Shown: piece after piece, positions 33,247-44,200 of the stretch | How the letters are laid out: the number at the start of each line of letters is the position of its first letter | How positions within the stretch are numbered: position 1 is the first letter of the stretch | Source: DASVTR01 sp033855775 | Lineage (GTDB): Bacteria; Acidobacteriota; Blastocatellia; Pyrinomonadales; Pyrinomonadaceae | Assembly (NCBI GenBank): GCA_033855775.1 | Contig: JAWVFT010000037.1 | Coordinates: 23,323 to 87,322, forward strand | Length of the DNA: 64,000 nt | Direction: 5' to 3' | Translations under genes and position numbers: made by a program | Notes under the pieces: model-generated | Databases searched by the model: none | Told to the model about the DNA's origin: nothing | The model's input: the letters and a program-made list of their open reading frames with translations, nothing else

Positions 33247-34110
33247 GTGGGTTTGATTGAATCCATTCGACGGTGGATTGATGGCGACGGGGCGGCAGAC
33301 CCTTTGGAGGCGGCTGACGATCGGGCCAAACCCAGACGCGTCTGGGAAGAATTTCTGGTCAAGGTCGCGCGCGAAGTCGAAGCCGTCATGCAGCGCGAGA
33401 TGTTCACGCCGCCCGGCGGCCCGACATACATTCCACGCGAGTATATCGTTTACCTCAGCAACGATGACGACAAGGATTGGCAGGGCGACAAGCGGCGCGG
33501 CCTCGAACAGGGACTCTTTCACGTGCTCTCGGACAGAGCGCGCGAATTGAGCGGCTCGACGCAGCTTGCCACCAAATCCTTCGCCGTCGAACTGCGCGTT
33601 GACGGCACGCTCAACAAAGGCGAGTTTCGCGTGCAGCCCGTTTGGGACGAAACCGAAAGCGGCCATACGATGGTGACGGCTCGCCCAAGCGAACAGATAA
33701 TGCGCGCGTCCATGCCGGGCGTGACCACAGAGAATCCCGCGTCCGTTCAGACCGAACAGGCAACGGACGACCCGACGGTCGTGCGCGCGCGTCCCGCCAC
33801 CATCTTCTCCATCGAAGTCTGGCACGAAGGCGTTCGCCAGGCCGTCATCCCCGTCACCAAACCGGAGGTCACAATCGGTCGCGGCTCAAGGTCTGTGACC
33901 GTTGACATCCCGCTCAAAGGCGACCCGGAAATCAGCCGGATTCACGCGCAACTCGGACGCGACGAGCAAGGACAGTTCTGGTTGACGCCGAAGGGCAGAA
34001 ACTCAACGCTCATCGGCGGGCGCGAAGTCTCGCGCGAAGAACGCGCCCCGGTCGGCGTTGACGAGCGAATCGAAATCTGTAGCTACACGCTGCGCATCCA
34101 ACCGCAGTGA
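33247..34110 (+). CDS. Second FHA domain protein with FhaA-like N-terminus
   Basis: 287 residues from GTG 33247, preceded by AGAGGAG at a suitable distance. Residues about 25-135 look like FhaA_N (TYIPREYIVYLSNDDD). Residues about 195-285 are an FHA domain (VTIGRGSRSVTVDIPLKG, EISRIHAQLGRDEQG, RNSTLIGGREV). It is the last gene of the cell-wall/signalling operon and ends 28 bp before a strong terminator. It is likely a phospho-reader partner of the kinase encoded just upstream. Confidence 0.85.
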   Translation: MGLIESIRRWIDGDGAADPLEAADDRAKPRRVWEEFLVKVAREVEAVMQREMFTPPGGPTYIPREYIVYLSNDDDKDWQGDKRRGLEQGLFHVLSDRARELSGSTQLATKSFAVELRVDGTLNKGEFRVQPVWDETESGHTMVTARPSEQIMRASMPGVTTENPASVQTEQATDDPTVVRARPATIFSIEVWHEGVRQAVIPVTKPEVTIGRGSRSVTVDIPLKGDPEISRIHAQLGRDEQGQFWLTPKGRNSTLIGGREVSREERAPVGVDERIEICSYTLRIQPQ

Positions 34111-34138
34111 CGCTGCAAACCGGAGACACAAAACAAAG

Positions 34139-34171
34139 GGCCGCCGCCAGCAATTGACGGCGGCCTTTTTT
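34139..34171. terminator. Rho-independent terminator, probably bidirectional
   Basis: GGCCGCCG (34139-34146) and CGGCGGCC (34158-34165) form an 8-bp GC stem followed by six T residues. On the other strand the stem is followed by CCTTTGTTTTG. It lies between the convergent FHA operon (plus) and the serine hydrolase genes (minus), so it can end both. Confidence 0.9.
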
Positions 34172-34195
34172 ATCGTCACCCGCAGCCTTACATGA

Positions 34196-34241
34196 AACGA
34201 TGAATGACGAGCTATCAACCGCAACTCTGTCATTCATCGTT
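34196..34241. repeat. Inverted repeat, 13-bp arms (AACGATGAATGAC)
   Basis: AACGATGAATGAC at 34196-34208 and GTCATTCATCGTT at 34229-34241. The same word AACGATGAATGAC occurs at 22742-22754, tying this copy to that repeat. It lies just before the stop of the serine hydrolase gene. Confidence 0.75.
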
Positions 34242-34260
34242 CAGCTTTTCCCCGCTGGCC

Positions 34261-35679
34261 TCAAGGGATTCTCTTCAGTGCGCGACCGACGAAGTATAGA
34301 TACTCGATTTTGCCTTCGGGGCCGGGCAGCAGGAGCATGTCCTTGAAGAGCGCGGACTCGGCGGTCGTCTCTTCTTCCTTCTCGTCAATTGCGAGCAAGC
34401 GTTCGCCCGTCTTCTTCAGCGCAATCTCATCCTCGCCCACCTTCAAATAGAGTTTCTCTTCTTTCTTGAAAATCTGAAATTTGAACGTGCCGTTTTGATA
34501 AGTTCCGGCGTAGGCGTTCATCTCCGCAGCGCTCAGCGGCAAAGCCGTTTCACGCTTCTCTGCTGTGGCGGCTCGCAAAGGGAGCATCAACTCCATCGCT
34601 TTGTCTGTCGTCTTGCTGAGCAGGGCGAGGGTCGAATTGGCGAGGATGATGACGGCGAAGCGATGTTCGGGCGCCATTCTGAGCAGCGCGCCGAAGCCGG
34701 TCGTGCCGCCGCGATGTTCGACGAGACGCACGCCTCTGTAAGTTCCGACTCTCATGCCGTAGCCTTGCCGCCAATCGCCTGCCGCGTTGTGCGGGTCGGC
34801 ATAAGCGGTCGTGAGTTTGGCGATGACCGCGGGCGAGAGAATTTGCTTGCCATCCAACTTTCCGCCGTTCATGAAGGCGATGGCAAAGCGCGAGAGGTCC
34901 GCGACGTTGCTGAGCATTCCGCCCGCCGGCACGTTCTCCGCTTCATCTGGAAAGGGACGAACAATCGTCGCCCTTTTATCTTCGCCGAAATCGTGGCCCA
35001 TCGAGAGCGGATACGTCATCGCTTCGTTGACGCGAAAGGTCGTGCGGTTCATGCCGAGCGGATTCAAAACGAGGTCGCTCATCATCGCGGCGTAAGGCTT
35101 GCGGCCCGCTTCCTGAAGCGTTAGCCCCGCGAGCACGAGGCCCGGATTCGAGTAAGAATAAAGATTGCCGGGATGGTCGTAAAAGATTTGCTCGTCTTTC
35201 CAGCCGCGCGCCAGAGCGGCCAGATTGGGTTCGGCTGCGGGGCCGCGCCGGACTTCGGCGACGATGCCCGCGGTGTGAGTCAGCAGTTGATGAAGCGTCA
35301 CCTGCGAGAGTCGCGTGGTTAAGCCTGAGACGTACGAGCCGATGGGCGCGTCGAGCTTGAGCTTTCCCTGCTCGGCCATCGTCACGAGCGCGGTGGCCGT
35401 GAACATCTTCGTCACCGAAGCGATGCGGAACAGCATCTCCGTCGTGACTGGAGCATTCGTCTCGATGTTGGCGACGCCGAAGCCTTTGGCGTAGATGATG
35501 CGGTCGCCGCTGACGATGGCTATCGCCGCCCCCGGCGTGCGCGTCTCCTTCAATTCCGCGAGCAACACTTTTTCCAACTCGCCGAAGTCAATCTCCTGCT
35601 TCTGAGCAAACACACTTGCCCGCGCCGTTATCAGCAGCGTGAGCGACAGCAACATCAATGAACAACGTTTAAGCGACAT
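34261..35679 (-). CDS. Exported serine hydrolase, beta-lactamase/DD-peptidase fold
   Basis: 472 residues with a signal peptide ending near VFAQ. Serine beta-lactamase fold motifs: SVTK (active Ser, about residue 88), YSYSNPG (Tyr-x-Asn motif) and HRGGTTGFG in place of KTG. Family members include class C-like beta-lactamases, esterases and D-aminopeptidases. True antibiotic hydrolysis cannot be assumed. A small C-terminal beta domain follows (about 375-470). It is a neighbour of a second, divergent paralogue on the same strand, possibly co-transcribed, and lies beside the cell-wall operon. Confidence 0.85.
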   Translation of the reverse strand: MSLKRCSLMLLSLTLLITARASVFAQKQEIDFGELEKVLLAELKETRTPGAAIAIVSGDRIIYAKGFGVANIETNAPVTTEMLFRIASVTKMFTATALVTMAEQGKLKLDAPIGSYVSGLTTRLSQVTLHQLLTHTAGIVAEVRRGPAAEPNLAALARGWKDEQIFYDHPGNLYSYSNPGLVLAGLTLQEAGRKPYAAMMSDLVLNPLGMNRTTFRVNEAMTYPLSMGHDFGEDKRATIVRPFPDEAENVPAGGMLSNVADLSRFAIAFMNGGKLDGKQILSPAVIAKLTTAYADPHNAAGDWRQGYGMRVGTYRGVRLVEHRGGTTGFGALLRMAPEHRFAVIILANSTLALLSKTTDKAMELMLPLRAATAEKRETALPLSAAEMNAYAGTYQNGTFKFQIFKKEEKLYLKVGEDEIALKKTGERLLAIDEKEEETTAESALFKDMLLLPGPEGKIEYLYFVGRALKRIP

Positions 35680-35718
35680 CTCTATTCCTTCTCAGCAAAG
35701 CGCGGATGAAAGTTCGAC

Positions 35719-37278
35719 TCACTGCGCGCGGCGGAACTCCAACTCCTTGAAGTCGAAGTCCGGGTTCGGCACGTCAATCTTCATCTCTTCAGCTTTCCCC
35801 TGCGCGTTCAAATTAAAAGTGATGAAGCCTTTCGGGAATGGATAGCTCACGGTGTCGCGCCACTTGACGCGAAAGGTGTTGTACTGCCAGTGCTCAAGGT
35901 CGCCGACGAAGTTTGGCGACGGGATGAGACGAATGACCAGACGATTATTTTCGAGCGACACTTTCGCGTCGCCGTACATCTCGCCCGTATAGGTTCCAGC
36001 ATACTGCGCGAGCGCGAGCGACGGGCTGGTGTTCTTCGCGCGCTCGTCTTCCAATTTCTTCTCCTCGGCTTCGCCAGCGGCCTTTCCTTGCGCGGCGCGT
36101 GTCAGCAGTTCCCCGCTCCAATCGCGCGGCTGCGCGCCGACAAAGGTGTCAAGAATTTTGTTGACCATAATCGAAGGGACAGAGGTTTCACTGTTGCTGA
36201 GGACGACGACGCCCAGATTTTCCTCGGGCATCAAGGCGACTTGCGAAATCATGCCGTCGAGGCCGCCGCTGTGCGAAGCGACCTTGCGCCCGTGATAGTC
36301 GCTCAGGAACCAGCCGAGGCCGTAGGTGTTGAAGTGGCGCGTCGGGTTAAACTTTTCGCCGCCCTCGCTGATGGGAACGATGGTCTGCGGCGACCACATC
36401 TCTCTGGCGACCGACGGGCTGAAAAACTGCTTGCCCTCATACTTGCCGCGACCGAGTTGGAGCCGAAGCCACTGAGCCATCTCCGCGACGTTTGAATTGA
36501 GGCCGGCGGCGGGGCCAACGCCGTCAACGTTGCTATAGCGCACGACGCGCAGATGGCCGTACAACTCGTTATGCGGACTCGCCACGTTGTCCGTGCTCTT
36601 GAAAGCCTTGATGCTGGTCGTCGTCGCCGTCATGCCGAGTGGAAGCAGAAAGCGCTCTTTGATGTAGTCGTCCCAGCTCTTGCCTGTGACGGCGGCGACG
36701 ATTTGCCCCGCGGCGAGGAACATGATGTTCTGGTAGCCGTACTTGCTGCGAAAGCTCGAACTCGGTTTGAGAAAACGTATGCGGCGCAGTATCTCGTCGC
36801 GGTTGTAGGTCGTGTCGTACCACAGCAAATCGCCGCCGAAGGTCGCCAGCCCGCTGCGATGACTGATGAGGTCGCGGACGGTCAACTCGCGCGTCACGTA
36901 CGGGTCGTAGAGTTGAAAGCCGGGGAGATACTTCGTCGCCGGGTCGTCCCATTTAATCTTGCCTTCGTCAACCAGCGTCGCCAGCGCGGCGGCAGTAAAG
37001 GCTTTCGTATTCGAGGCGATGGCAAAGAGCGTGCGCTCGTCAACGGGCGTCGTCTTGCCAAGCTCTCGCACGCCGTAGCCCTTGGCAAAGATAACCACGT
37101 CGTCCTTCACAATCGCTATCGCGAAACCCGGCACGCGCCAGTCTTTCAAAGCCTTGCTCGCGTACTCGTCAATCGACTTGAGACGCGCGGCGGTCGTCTC
37201 CGTCTGCGCCAGCGACGAGATCGGAGCGACGAAGAGAAGCAGGAACAATAGTTGAAAATGAAGCGAACGACGAAGCAT
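35719..37278 (-). CDS. Exported serine hydrolase (beta-lactamase fold) with DUF3471-like C-terminus
   Basis: About 519 residues from ATG 37278, chosen because AAAGGT lies nine bases upstream; ATG 37296 is an alternative. Signal peptide LLFLLLFVAPISSLAQ. Motifs: SNTK active site, YGYQN and HSGGLDGM. The last 100 or so residues resemble the DUF3471 lipocalin-like domain found after such hydrolases. Probably periplasmic or secreted. It has the same fold as the neighbour but low identity, so the pair is not a recent duplication. Confidence 0.85.
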   Translation of the reverse strand: MLRRSLHFQLLFLLLFVAPISSLAQTETTAARLKSIDEYASKALKDWRVPGFAIAIVKDDVVIFAKGYGVRELGKTTPVDERTLFAIASNTKAFTAAALATLVDEGKIKWDDPATKYLPGFQLYDPYVTRELTVRDLISHRSGLATFGGDLLWYDTTYNRDEILRRIRFLKPSSSFRSKYGYQNIMFLAAGQIVAAVTGKSWDDYIKERFLLPLGMTATTTSIKAFKSTDNVASPHNELYGHLRVVRYSNVDGVGPAAGLNSNVAEMAQWLRLQLGRGKYEGKQFFSPSVAREMWSPQTIVPISEGGEKFNPTRHFNTYGLGWFLSDYHGRKVASHSGGLDGMISQVALMPEENLGVVVLSNSETSVPSIMVNKILDTFVGAQPRDWSGELLTRAAQGKAAGEAEEKKLEDERAKNTSPSLALAQYAGTYTGEMYGDAKVSLENNRLVIRLIPSPNFVGDLEHWQYNTFRVKWRDTVSYPFPKGFITFNLNAQGKAEEMKIDVPNPDFDFKELEFRRAQ

Positions 37279-37303
37279 CTTGAGCTTACCTTTCATCCTG
37301 AAA

Positions 37304-37786
37304 TTATTTGCTTTTGACGATAAACGATTGGTCGCGCACGACCACACTCAACGGCTCGAAGCGAAGGAAGACGTAATCCGTGTCGCCCAGAATTTTGACG
37401 AAGCGCTCATCCCATTCCTCAAGGCTCGCGCCCAGATAGCGGCTCAGCAAACGGCGCAAGCGCTCCGCGTCGTGTGGCCGCAGTTCGGCCCGCCCGCGAA
37501 AGCCCGCGTGCTGCACGAGGCCGCTCTTGTGATTAAAATCAACGATGCCGAGAGCACAACGCGGCTCGCGCTCGATGCGCGCGGGGAAAGAGTCCGTCTT
37601 GTAGTTGCCGATAATCCAGATGGCTTCGTCTTCCCACAAAAACCAGACGGGCGATTCGCGCGGCCCAAACTCCGAGCCGGTCGCCAGATGAGCAAAGAGC
37701 GGGCGCGCAAGAATCTCTTCGAGCAGGCGGCGCGATTCGTCTTCCGGCAAATCAAAATGGCTGCCCGTCTCTCGCTTAATCTTCAT
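37304..37786 (-). CDS. Pyridoxamine 5'-phosphate oxidase-like flavoprotein (split barrel)
   Basis: 160 residues of the PNPOx-like split-barrel family. The segment ESPVWFLWEDEAIWIIG near residue 44 and RIEREPRCALGIVDFN near 70 are typical of small FMN- or F420-linked proteins. The specific cofactor and substrate are unknown. It is the promoter-proximal gene of a possible three-gene minus-strand set with the two serine hydrolases; the gap to the next start is 25 bp. Confidence 0.75.
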   Translation of the reverse strand: MKIKRETGSHFDLPEDESRRLLEEILARPLFAHLATGSEFGPRESPVWFLWEDEAIWIIGNYKTDSFPARIEREPRCALGIVDFNHKSGLVQHAGFRGRAELRPHDAERLRRLLSRYLGASLEEWDERFVKILGDTDYVFLRFEPLSVVVRDQSFIVKSK

Positions 37787-38236
37787 GCTGCCGTTTATCT
37801 CTCAACACGCAATCGCTTATCGCGCAAGATGTATTTTTCAAGCCCGACGCGAGACTGTCAGGCGAGCGTCGGGAAACTTCAGGCCGTTTCGAGACTAGGC
37901 TGACAGATGCGCTGCGGTTAGTCAAAGCGTTAATTCAGGCAACACTTTTGTCAACAAAACAACTCGAAAATTCAACAGTTATCAGCTATGATGCTTTCAC
38001 CCCGCTACGTAGGCTCCAGGCTAATTTGTGGTTATACATTGACCCGAACGATTAGCCAAAGGGCTTCCAATTAAATTTTCCGAGGCGCGGACTGCTCCGC
38101 TTCCGGTCTTTTCAGTTGCCCGGCTACGCTGAAAATGACGACGCGCGAGCTTGCCGCCAGTCGCCTTGCTTTTCAATTTACGACCCCCAATGCGTTGTTG
38201 ATTTCGCTTGCCCAGTGAACATAAGGAGTCTCTGCC
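37787..38236 (+). promoter_or_regulatory. Structured leader upstream of the giant exported protein
   Basis: A 450-bp gene-free stretch. It holds three hairpins: GGCTAAT (38019-38025)/ATTAGCC (38051-38057); GCGGA (38087-38091)/TCCGC (38096-38100); and TTTTCAG (38109-38115)/CTGAAAA (38129-38135). The next gene has a good ribosome site (AAGGAG at about 38223). The layout suits a long 5' untranslated region with possible regulation. It matches no riboswitch class I can name with confidence. Confidence 0.4.
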
Positions 38237-41200
38237 ATGCCCCGACCTTCCAATGCCGCTTCAGGAAATCGCCGGCTCACTCTATTTCCAAACGCGTCGA
38301 AAAGCAGGCTGCTCTTGCTCTCGGTCGGGCTGGCCCTGGCCTTCGTCTGCGGGCTGGTCGTAGTCCGCTCGGCTGACCTCTCCGCCCCGGTCATACTGCC
38401 GGGAGACTTAAGCATCACGCCCGCTCCCGGCATGCAATTCAACCCGCGTGTGGCGCGCGGCGGCGACAAATATCTGGCGGTCTGGACGGATAGCCGAACC
38501 GTCGTCAACGGACTTAATCCGGGCATTGGCTCGCCAAGCTCCAACCCCGGCAGCGGCTCGCTCGATGATATTTACGCGGCCCGCTTAGACGCAAGCGGCA
38601 ATGTGCTGGACACGCTGCCCATCATCGTTTCCGGGGCTCAGCATAATCAGGAACAGCCGAAGGTCGGATGGAACGGCCAGAACTGGCTGGTCGCATGGCA
38701 ATCGCAGGCGCAGAGCAATCCCAACTATACGGAGATTCGCGCGGCTCGCGTCTCGCCCGACGGGACTGTGTTAGACGCCGTTCCGCTCGTCATCACTTCG
38801 CCTTTCTCCGGCAACGCGGTCGCTCCGGCAACTATCATCAGCGACGGCGTGAACTGGATAGTGATGTGGGAAACCTTTAGAGCGGGCGCCGTCGAGCGCT
38901 CCGTCTTCGTCGCGCGTGTCTCGCCCGCGGGTGTCGTGCTCGACCCCGAAGGCAAGGAAGCCTACAGGCATACGAGCCAGTACTTGGACGGCCCCGACAT
39001 CGCGTTCGGCGGCGACGGCTTCCTGCTGACCTTCGTCGATATTGGCGCCGGGCCGAATTTCGAGAACGTTTTGAAGGGCGTCAGGCTCAATCTCAATCTT
39101 GACCAGAACGGCGCTCCGTTTAATATCAGCGACGGCTCTGCGGTCGGCTCGTCAAACTCGAAGGTCGCCTTCAACGGCCAGCATTACATGGTCGTCTGGG
39201 CCAGAGGCTTTGCGCAGACGACAAACAACGCTTTAGTCGGCAGCAGAATCTCGACGGGCGGGCAGTTGTTAGACCAAAGCCCGGTTCAGTTTGTCGCTAA
39301 CATGAACGACTACGCGCCGCAGATTGATGTGTGCGGCGATAGCAGTTTGTGGTTCGCTTCCTACGAGAGCGCGTCCGGCTCTTCGCGTGAAGTGCGCGTG
39401 GCTCGCGCGACAAGCGACGGAGCGCCGCTCGACGCGAACGGGATTTTCGTTCGCGCCGGAGACAGAGCCGCCATCACGAACGGCGTCAACGGCGGCGCGC
39501 AGGTCGTCCTACATACTCCGACCTTTGACCCTTCATACAGCATCTCGCATGTCGAAGGCGCGAACGTTTCCAGCAGCGGGACAGTCGGCGCGGCCTCGAC
39601 GCTGAGCCTCGGCGTGCCGCGACAGACGAGGCCGCGCATCGCGCAGGGCAGCAACGGATACATGACTGTCTTTCGCAGCGAGTCGGCCAACGACTCGCGC
39701 ATTCTGGCGCAGCGTTTGGACGCGAACGCCAACCCGATTGACGCGGAACCGCTTGTCATCGCCAGCGGCTCGCCGACCAACATCAATCCGTCCGTCGCCT
39801 TCAACGGCGCGGTCTATCTGGTCGTGTGGGAGAGCAGCGCAACGGGCAGCCGTCAAACGCTCGGTCGGCGCGTGACGCCGGAAGGCGTGCCATTGGACGC
39901 CGCGCCGTTTGTGATTATGACCGGCGAGCAGCCGGACGTGGCCGCGCTCGGAGACGCGTTCCTCGTCGCCAACATTCTTCCGGTCGGCAATCAAAAACGT
40001 TACGTGCAGAGCGTGACGGTCAGCGGCCTTGGCGTCGTCGGCAGCGCGCCGACGCGTCTTGATTTCAGCTTCAACTTCGTGCCGCGCGTCGCGGCTTTCG
40101 GAGCGCGCTGGCTCGTCGTCTGGGAACATCATTCCAATCACGACGATTCGCCCGGCATCACTTACGGAGCCTTTGTCGAACAGAACGGCTCGTCGCTCGG
40201 CGCGTTTCAAGCGGGTGGCATAGGCGTCACGCCGCATCTGGCCGTCGCGGGCAACTCGGCTCTCATCGTCTGGTCAAACGGCGACATCTACGCGCGGCGC
40301 ATCAACGCCGACGGCACGTTTCCAGACCCTTCCGCCGGTTACGCCGTCACGACCGCGCCCAACACGCAGGCGCTTCCGGCTGTCGCATGGGACGGGGCGC
40401 AGTATGTCGTTGATTGGGTAGACCATCGCAACGAGACTTATCCAACTCAACCGCGCGGCGACATCTACGGGGCGCGCGTCAGCATCACCAACATCCCGCT
40501 CGAAGAGTTTCCGATAGCCAATTCGCAACTGCCGGAAGCGACGCCGTTCGTCATCGCTTCAAACGGCCTGACCATCTTCGCTTACGCGAAGTTTTACGAC
40601 ACGGCTCCTTACAAATCGCATCGCATCACGCTGCAAACGGCGCGCTTCGCCCCGCCCGATTTAGGCACGATTCCCGCCGCCCCGACCAACCTCTCTGTGA
40701 CGGAACCGGGCGGCAATCCGAGCAATAACCAACTGACCTGGACGGACAACAGCAACAACGAACGCGGCTTCAAGGTTGAGTCTAAGATTGGCGCGACTGG
40801 CGCATGGTCGCAGATGGCCGTCCTCGGCCCCGGCGTGACGACTTACTCTCAGGCGGTCAATCCTAACGGCCCCGCTTATTTCTATCGCGTGCGGGCCTAC
40901 GGTCTGGCGGGCGATTCGGCTTACACGAATGAAGCGACGCCGCCCAACCCGCCTCCGGCTGTCGCCATTACCTCCCCGGCAGACGGCACGAGCCTCAGAG
41001 CGCCAGCCCTGCTCGTCTTCAACGCCACAGCTTCCGACAGCAACGGCTCTATCGCGCAGGTCGAGTTCTTCAGCGGCTCCGGTTCATGGGGCACAGACAC
41101 GAGCAGCCCCTACACGGTGTCGCGCTTCAACGTCCCGGCAGGAACGTATGTGCTGCGGGCGGTGGCGACGGACAATCGCGGAGCGATGACCACTTCCGCT

Positions 41201-44200
41201 CCCGTCACCGTGACGGTCACTCAACAAACCAACAATTTAATCTGGTCGCAGGCGGGCGACAATCAATCCTTCATCGGGCCGAGCGTGAAGGCGCAGAACC
41301 TCTCGGTTGACAAGGAAGTGGCGGACGATTTCGACATCGTTGGCACGGTTGAACGAGTCATGATGTACGGCTACCGCGATTTCAACGCGCCGCCCAACCC
41401 GCCAGTCTTTGGCGCCTACGTGCGCTTCTACGAATGGCTGAACGGCGTGCCGGGCGCCTTACAGAGCGAGCAGTTCATCGCGGCCGGCAGCCCGAATCTG
41501 GCTTACGACCCGACTACCGCCACCTTCTTCGACATACAGCTTCCGACAGCCTTCACGGCGACCGGCAAGCATTTCATGTCCGTCCAACTCCTGACGAGCG
41601 GAAATTCCTGGTGGTGGTCAACCTCGCGGACTAATGCGCCGCGCAACGCCTCTGTCTATCAACGCGACAACCTCGCCGCCGGGGCCGCATGGACTCATCC
41701 GTATAACGGCGATGGCGTCTTCAGTCTCTACGGCACGCTGACGGGTCGCCCGCGCATTGACACACTGTCAACCACCACGGCGACGCGCGGCGAGCGCATC
41801 ATCATCACGGGCGCAAACTTCGGCGGCACGCAGGACAGCAGCCGTGTGCTCATTGATAACGCCCCGGCGACTGTCTTCAGTTGGAGCGATTCCTCAATCA
41901 AAGCCTACGTGCCGGAGGCGGCAAACTTCGGCACGGTTCAGGTGCAGGTCGAGACTTCCAACGGTCTGAGCAACGCTCTTAATCTGAACGTCACGCCCAA
42001 CCAGCAGAACGGTCGCATCAAGTGGCGCTTCACGGTTGACGGCGGCTATGTCTGGCAAAGCGCGGCGGTCGGCCCAGACGGGTCTGTCTACATCATTGAC
42101 GATGAAGGACGGCTCTACGCCTTGTCGGCAGACGGCATCTTGAAGTGGACTAAGGGGGCCGGACAGTATGGCACTGACAATCACGTCTCGGTCGGAAACG
42201 ACGGCACAATCTATACTGCGACGGTCGCCCAACCGGGCGGCACAGGGACACCGCTGGTCGGCGCGGTTCTCGCGCTCAATCCCAATGGAACGCAGAAGTG
42301 GAAGTTTGTCGCGCCCGAATCGGACAGCGTGACCTTCGGCCCGGAGGTCGGGCCTGACGGTAAGGTTTACGCCATCTTCTATCCAAAGGCCACCGCTCCG
42401 ACGACGCTCAATCTGTTGGCGCTCGCGCCTGAAGACGGGCATGTGGTCTGGAATAATTACGATAGATATGGTGTGTATTCAAACGGCGGCAGGCGGCTCT
42501 CTTTCAATGCGCAACTCGGGCTGGTTTACTTCCAATCCACATCGCTGACCTATTCCAACGGCGGCATCTTCGCGCACCGCTTAGACAACGGCCAGCGCCA
42601 GTATTCTGCTCAAGCCAGCAGCAGCACGGACGTTATCGTCGCTCCAGACCAGACCGTTCACAACGTCACCCAGTCTTACTCGCCGCAACTGGCGCTCAAC
42701 TGGACGTTCCCGCTCTTTGGGCAGGGGCCGACCGGGGCGCAGGACATCGGCCCCGACAGCGTTCACTACCTGCTCCAAAACTACTATCGCCTCTACGCCA
42801 TCAATCCGAGCGGCGCGGAGAAGTGGCATTTCGACGATTGCGTTCCGGGCGGCGACTGTCGCACCTTGGACGACCCCGTGGTCAGCCCTGCCAATCAAGT
42901 CATCTTCGTTCCCGGCACGCCCGGCTATCCGCAGGCAGGTTTCTTCCTCGGAGTGAATCCGGCGAATGGCGCGGAGTTATGGCGCGTGCCGCTGCCGGTT
43001 GAGCCGGGCTACGGCGAATACGGGCAGGTGCGCCCGCTCAATCGCCCGGTCTTTTCAAGCGACGGCCGGACGGCGTATATCTCGACCGACATCGCCGCCA
43101 ACTACGACTACACCTACTTCTACGCGATTGACACTTCGGCGACGCTGCCCTGCGCAGTCTCCATCTCGCCCGCGAGTTTGAGCTTAGCGGCCAACGGCGG
43201 CTCCGGCCAAATCGCCGTCTCGTCAACTTCTTCGACATGCGCATGGACCGCCGTTAGCAACGCCTCCTGGATAACGGTCAACACCGCCAGCGGCACGGGC
43301 AACGGCACGGCCAGCTTTACGGTCGCCAACAATCCTTCGACCAGCCAGCGCACGGGAACCATCACGGTCTCCGGCCAGATATTCACCGTCACGCAAGTCG
43401 GCGTCTTGCCCGACTCGCCGACGGTCAACATCACTTACCCGGCGAACAACCAGACGTTCACGCAGCCGACGAACGTCTTCGTCGCAGCCAACGCCGCGGC
43501 GGCTTCCGGCAGAACGCTGGCCCGCGTTGAGTTCTACGCCGGGACGACGTTAATCGGCACAGACAATTCCGAGCCTTACGAAATCGTCTGGAACAGTCCG
43601 GCGACGACGACTTACGTGCTGACGGCCCGCGCCATAGACAACCTCGGCATAGCGACCGATTCCGCGCCCGTCACCATCACTTTGCAGCCGTCGCCGGGGC
43701 CGGGGCCATTCCCGCTGCCCGTCCCGCCGCCGCTGTTGACGAGTCCGCAAGCGGAGGCGACGTTCACGGCTCCGGCGACCATTACTATCGAGGCCACGCG
43801 CCAGTCGAGCAACTACCCGACAATCCGCATGGAGTTTTATCAGGGGACGACGCTGCTCGGCACGGACACGACCGCGCCCTACAGCTTCACATGGACGAAC
43901 GTGCCGCCCGGTCGCTATACCATCTCGGTTCGCAACGTCGCCAACACTGGCGCTCGCGCCACTTCGCAGCCCGTTGACATCACCGTCAACGGCGAGAACT
44001 TCAACATCGCCGGGCGCGTCGTTGACAACAACGGAGCGCCGCTCGCCGGAGTCGTGGTCGTGCTCAACGGCTCAAACTTCAACGCGGCGGCTTTGACGGC
44101 CAGCCGCAACGCGACCGCGCGCGAGTTGGCGCAGAGCGGCAGCGCGACAATCACGACCGATGCCGACGGCAACTATATGTTCAGCGGCTTGCCGCAGGGC

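Noticed and set aside
34261..37278. True beta-lactamase resistance genes
   Set aside because: The fold and SxxK motif are shared by esterases and peptidases; the KTG box is replaced by H-x-G and the proteins are longer than class C enzymes.
38109..38135. Cyclic di-GMP-I riboswitch on the minus strand (reverse complement has GTAGCCGGG)
   Set aside because: Only the 3' fragment resembles the class; the conserved core with GGGCAAACC and CGCAAAGCC is absent, and it would point away from the large gene.
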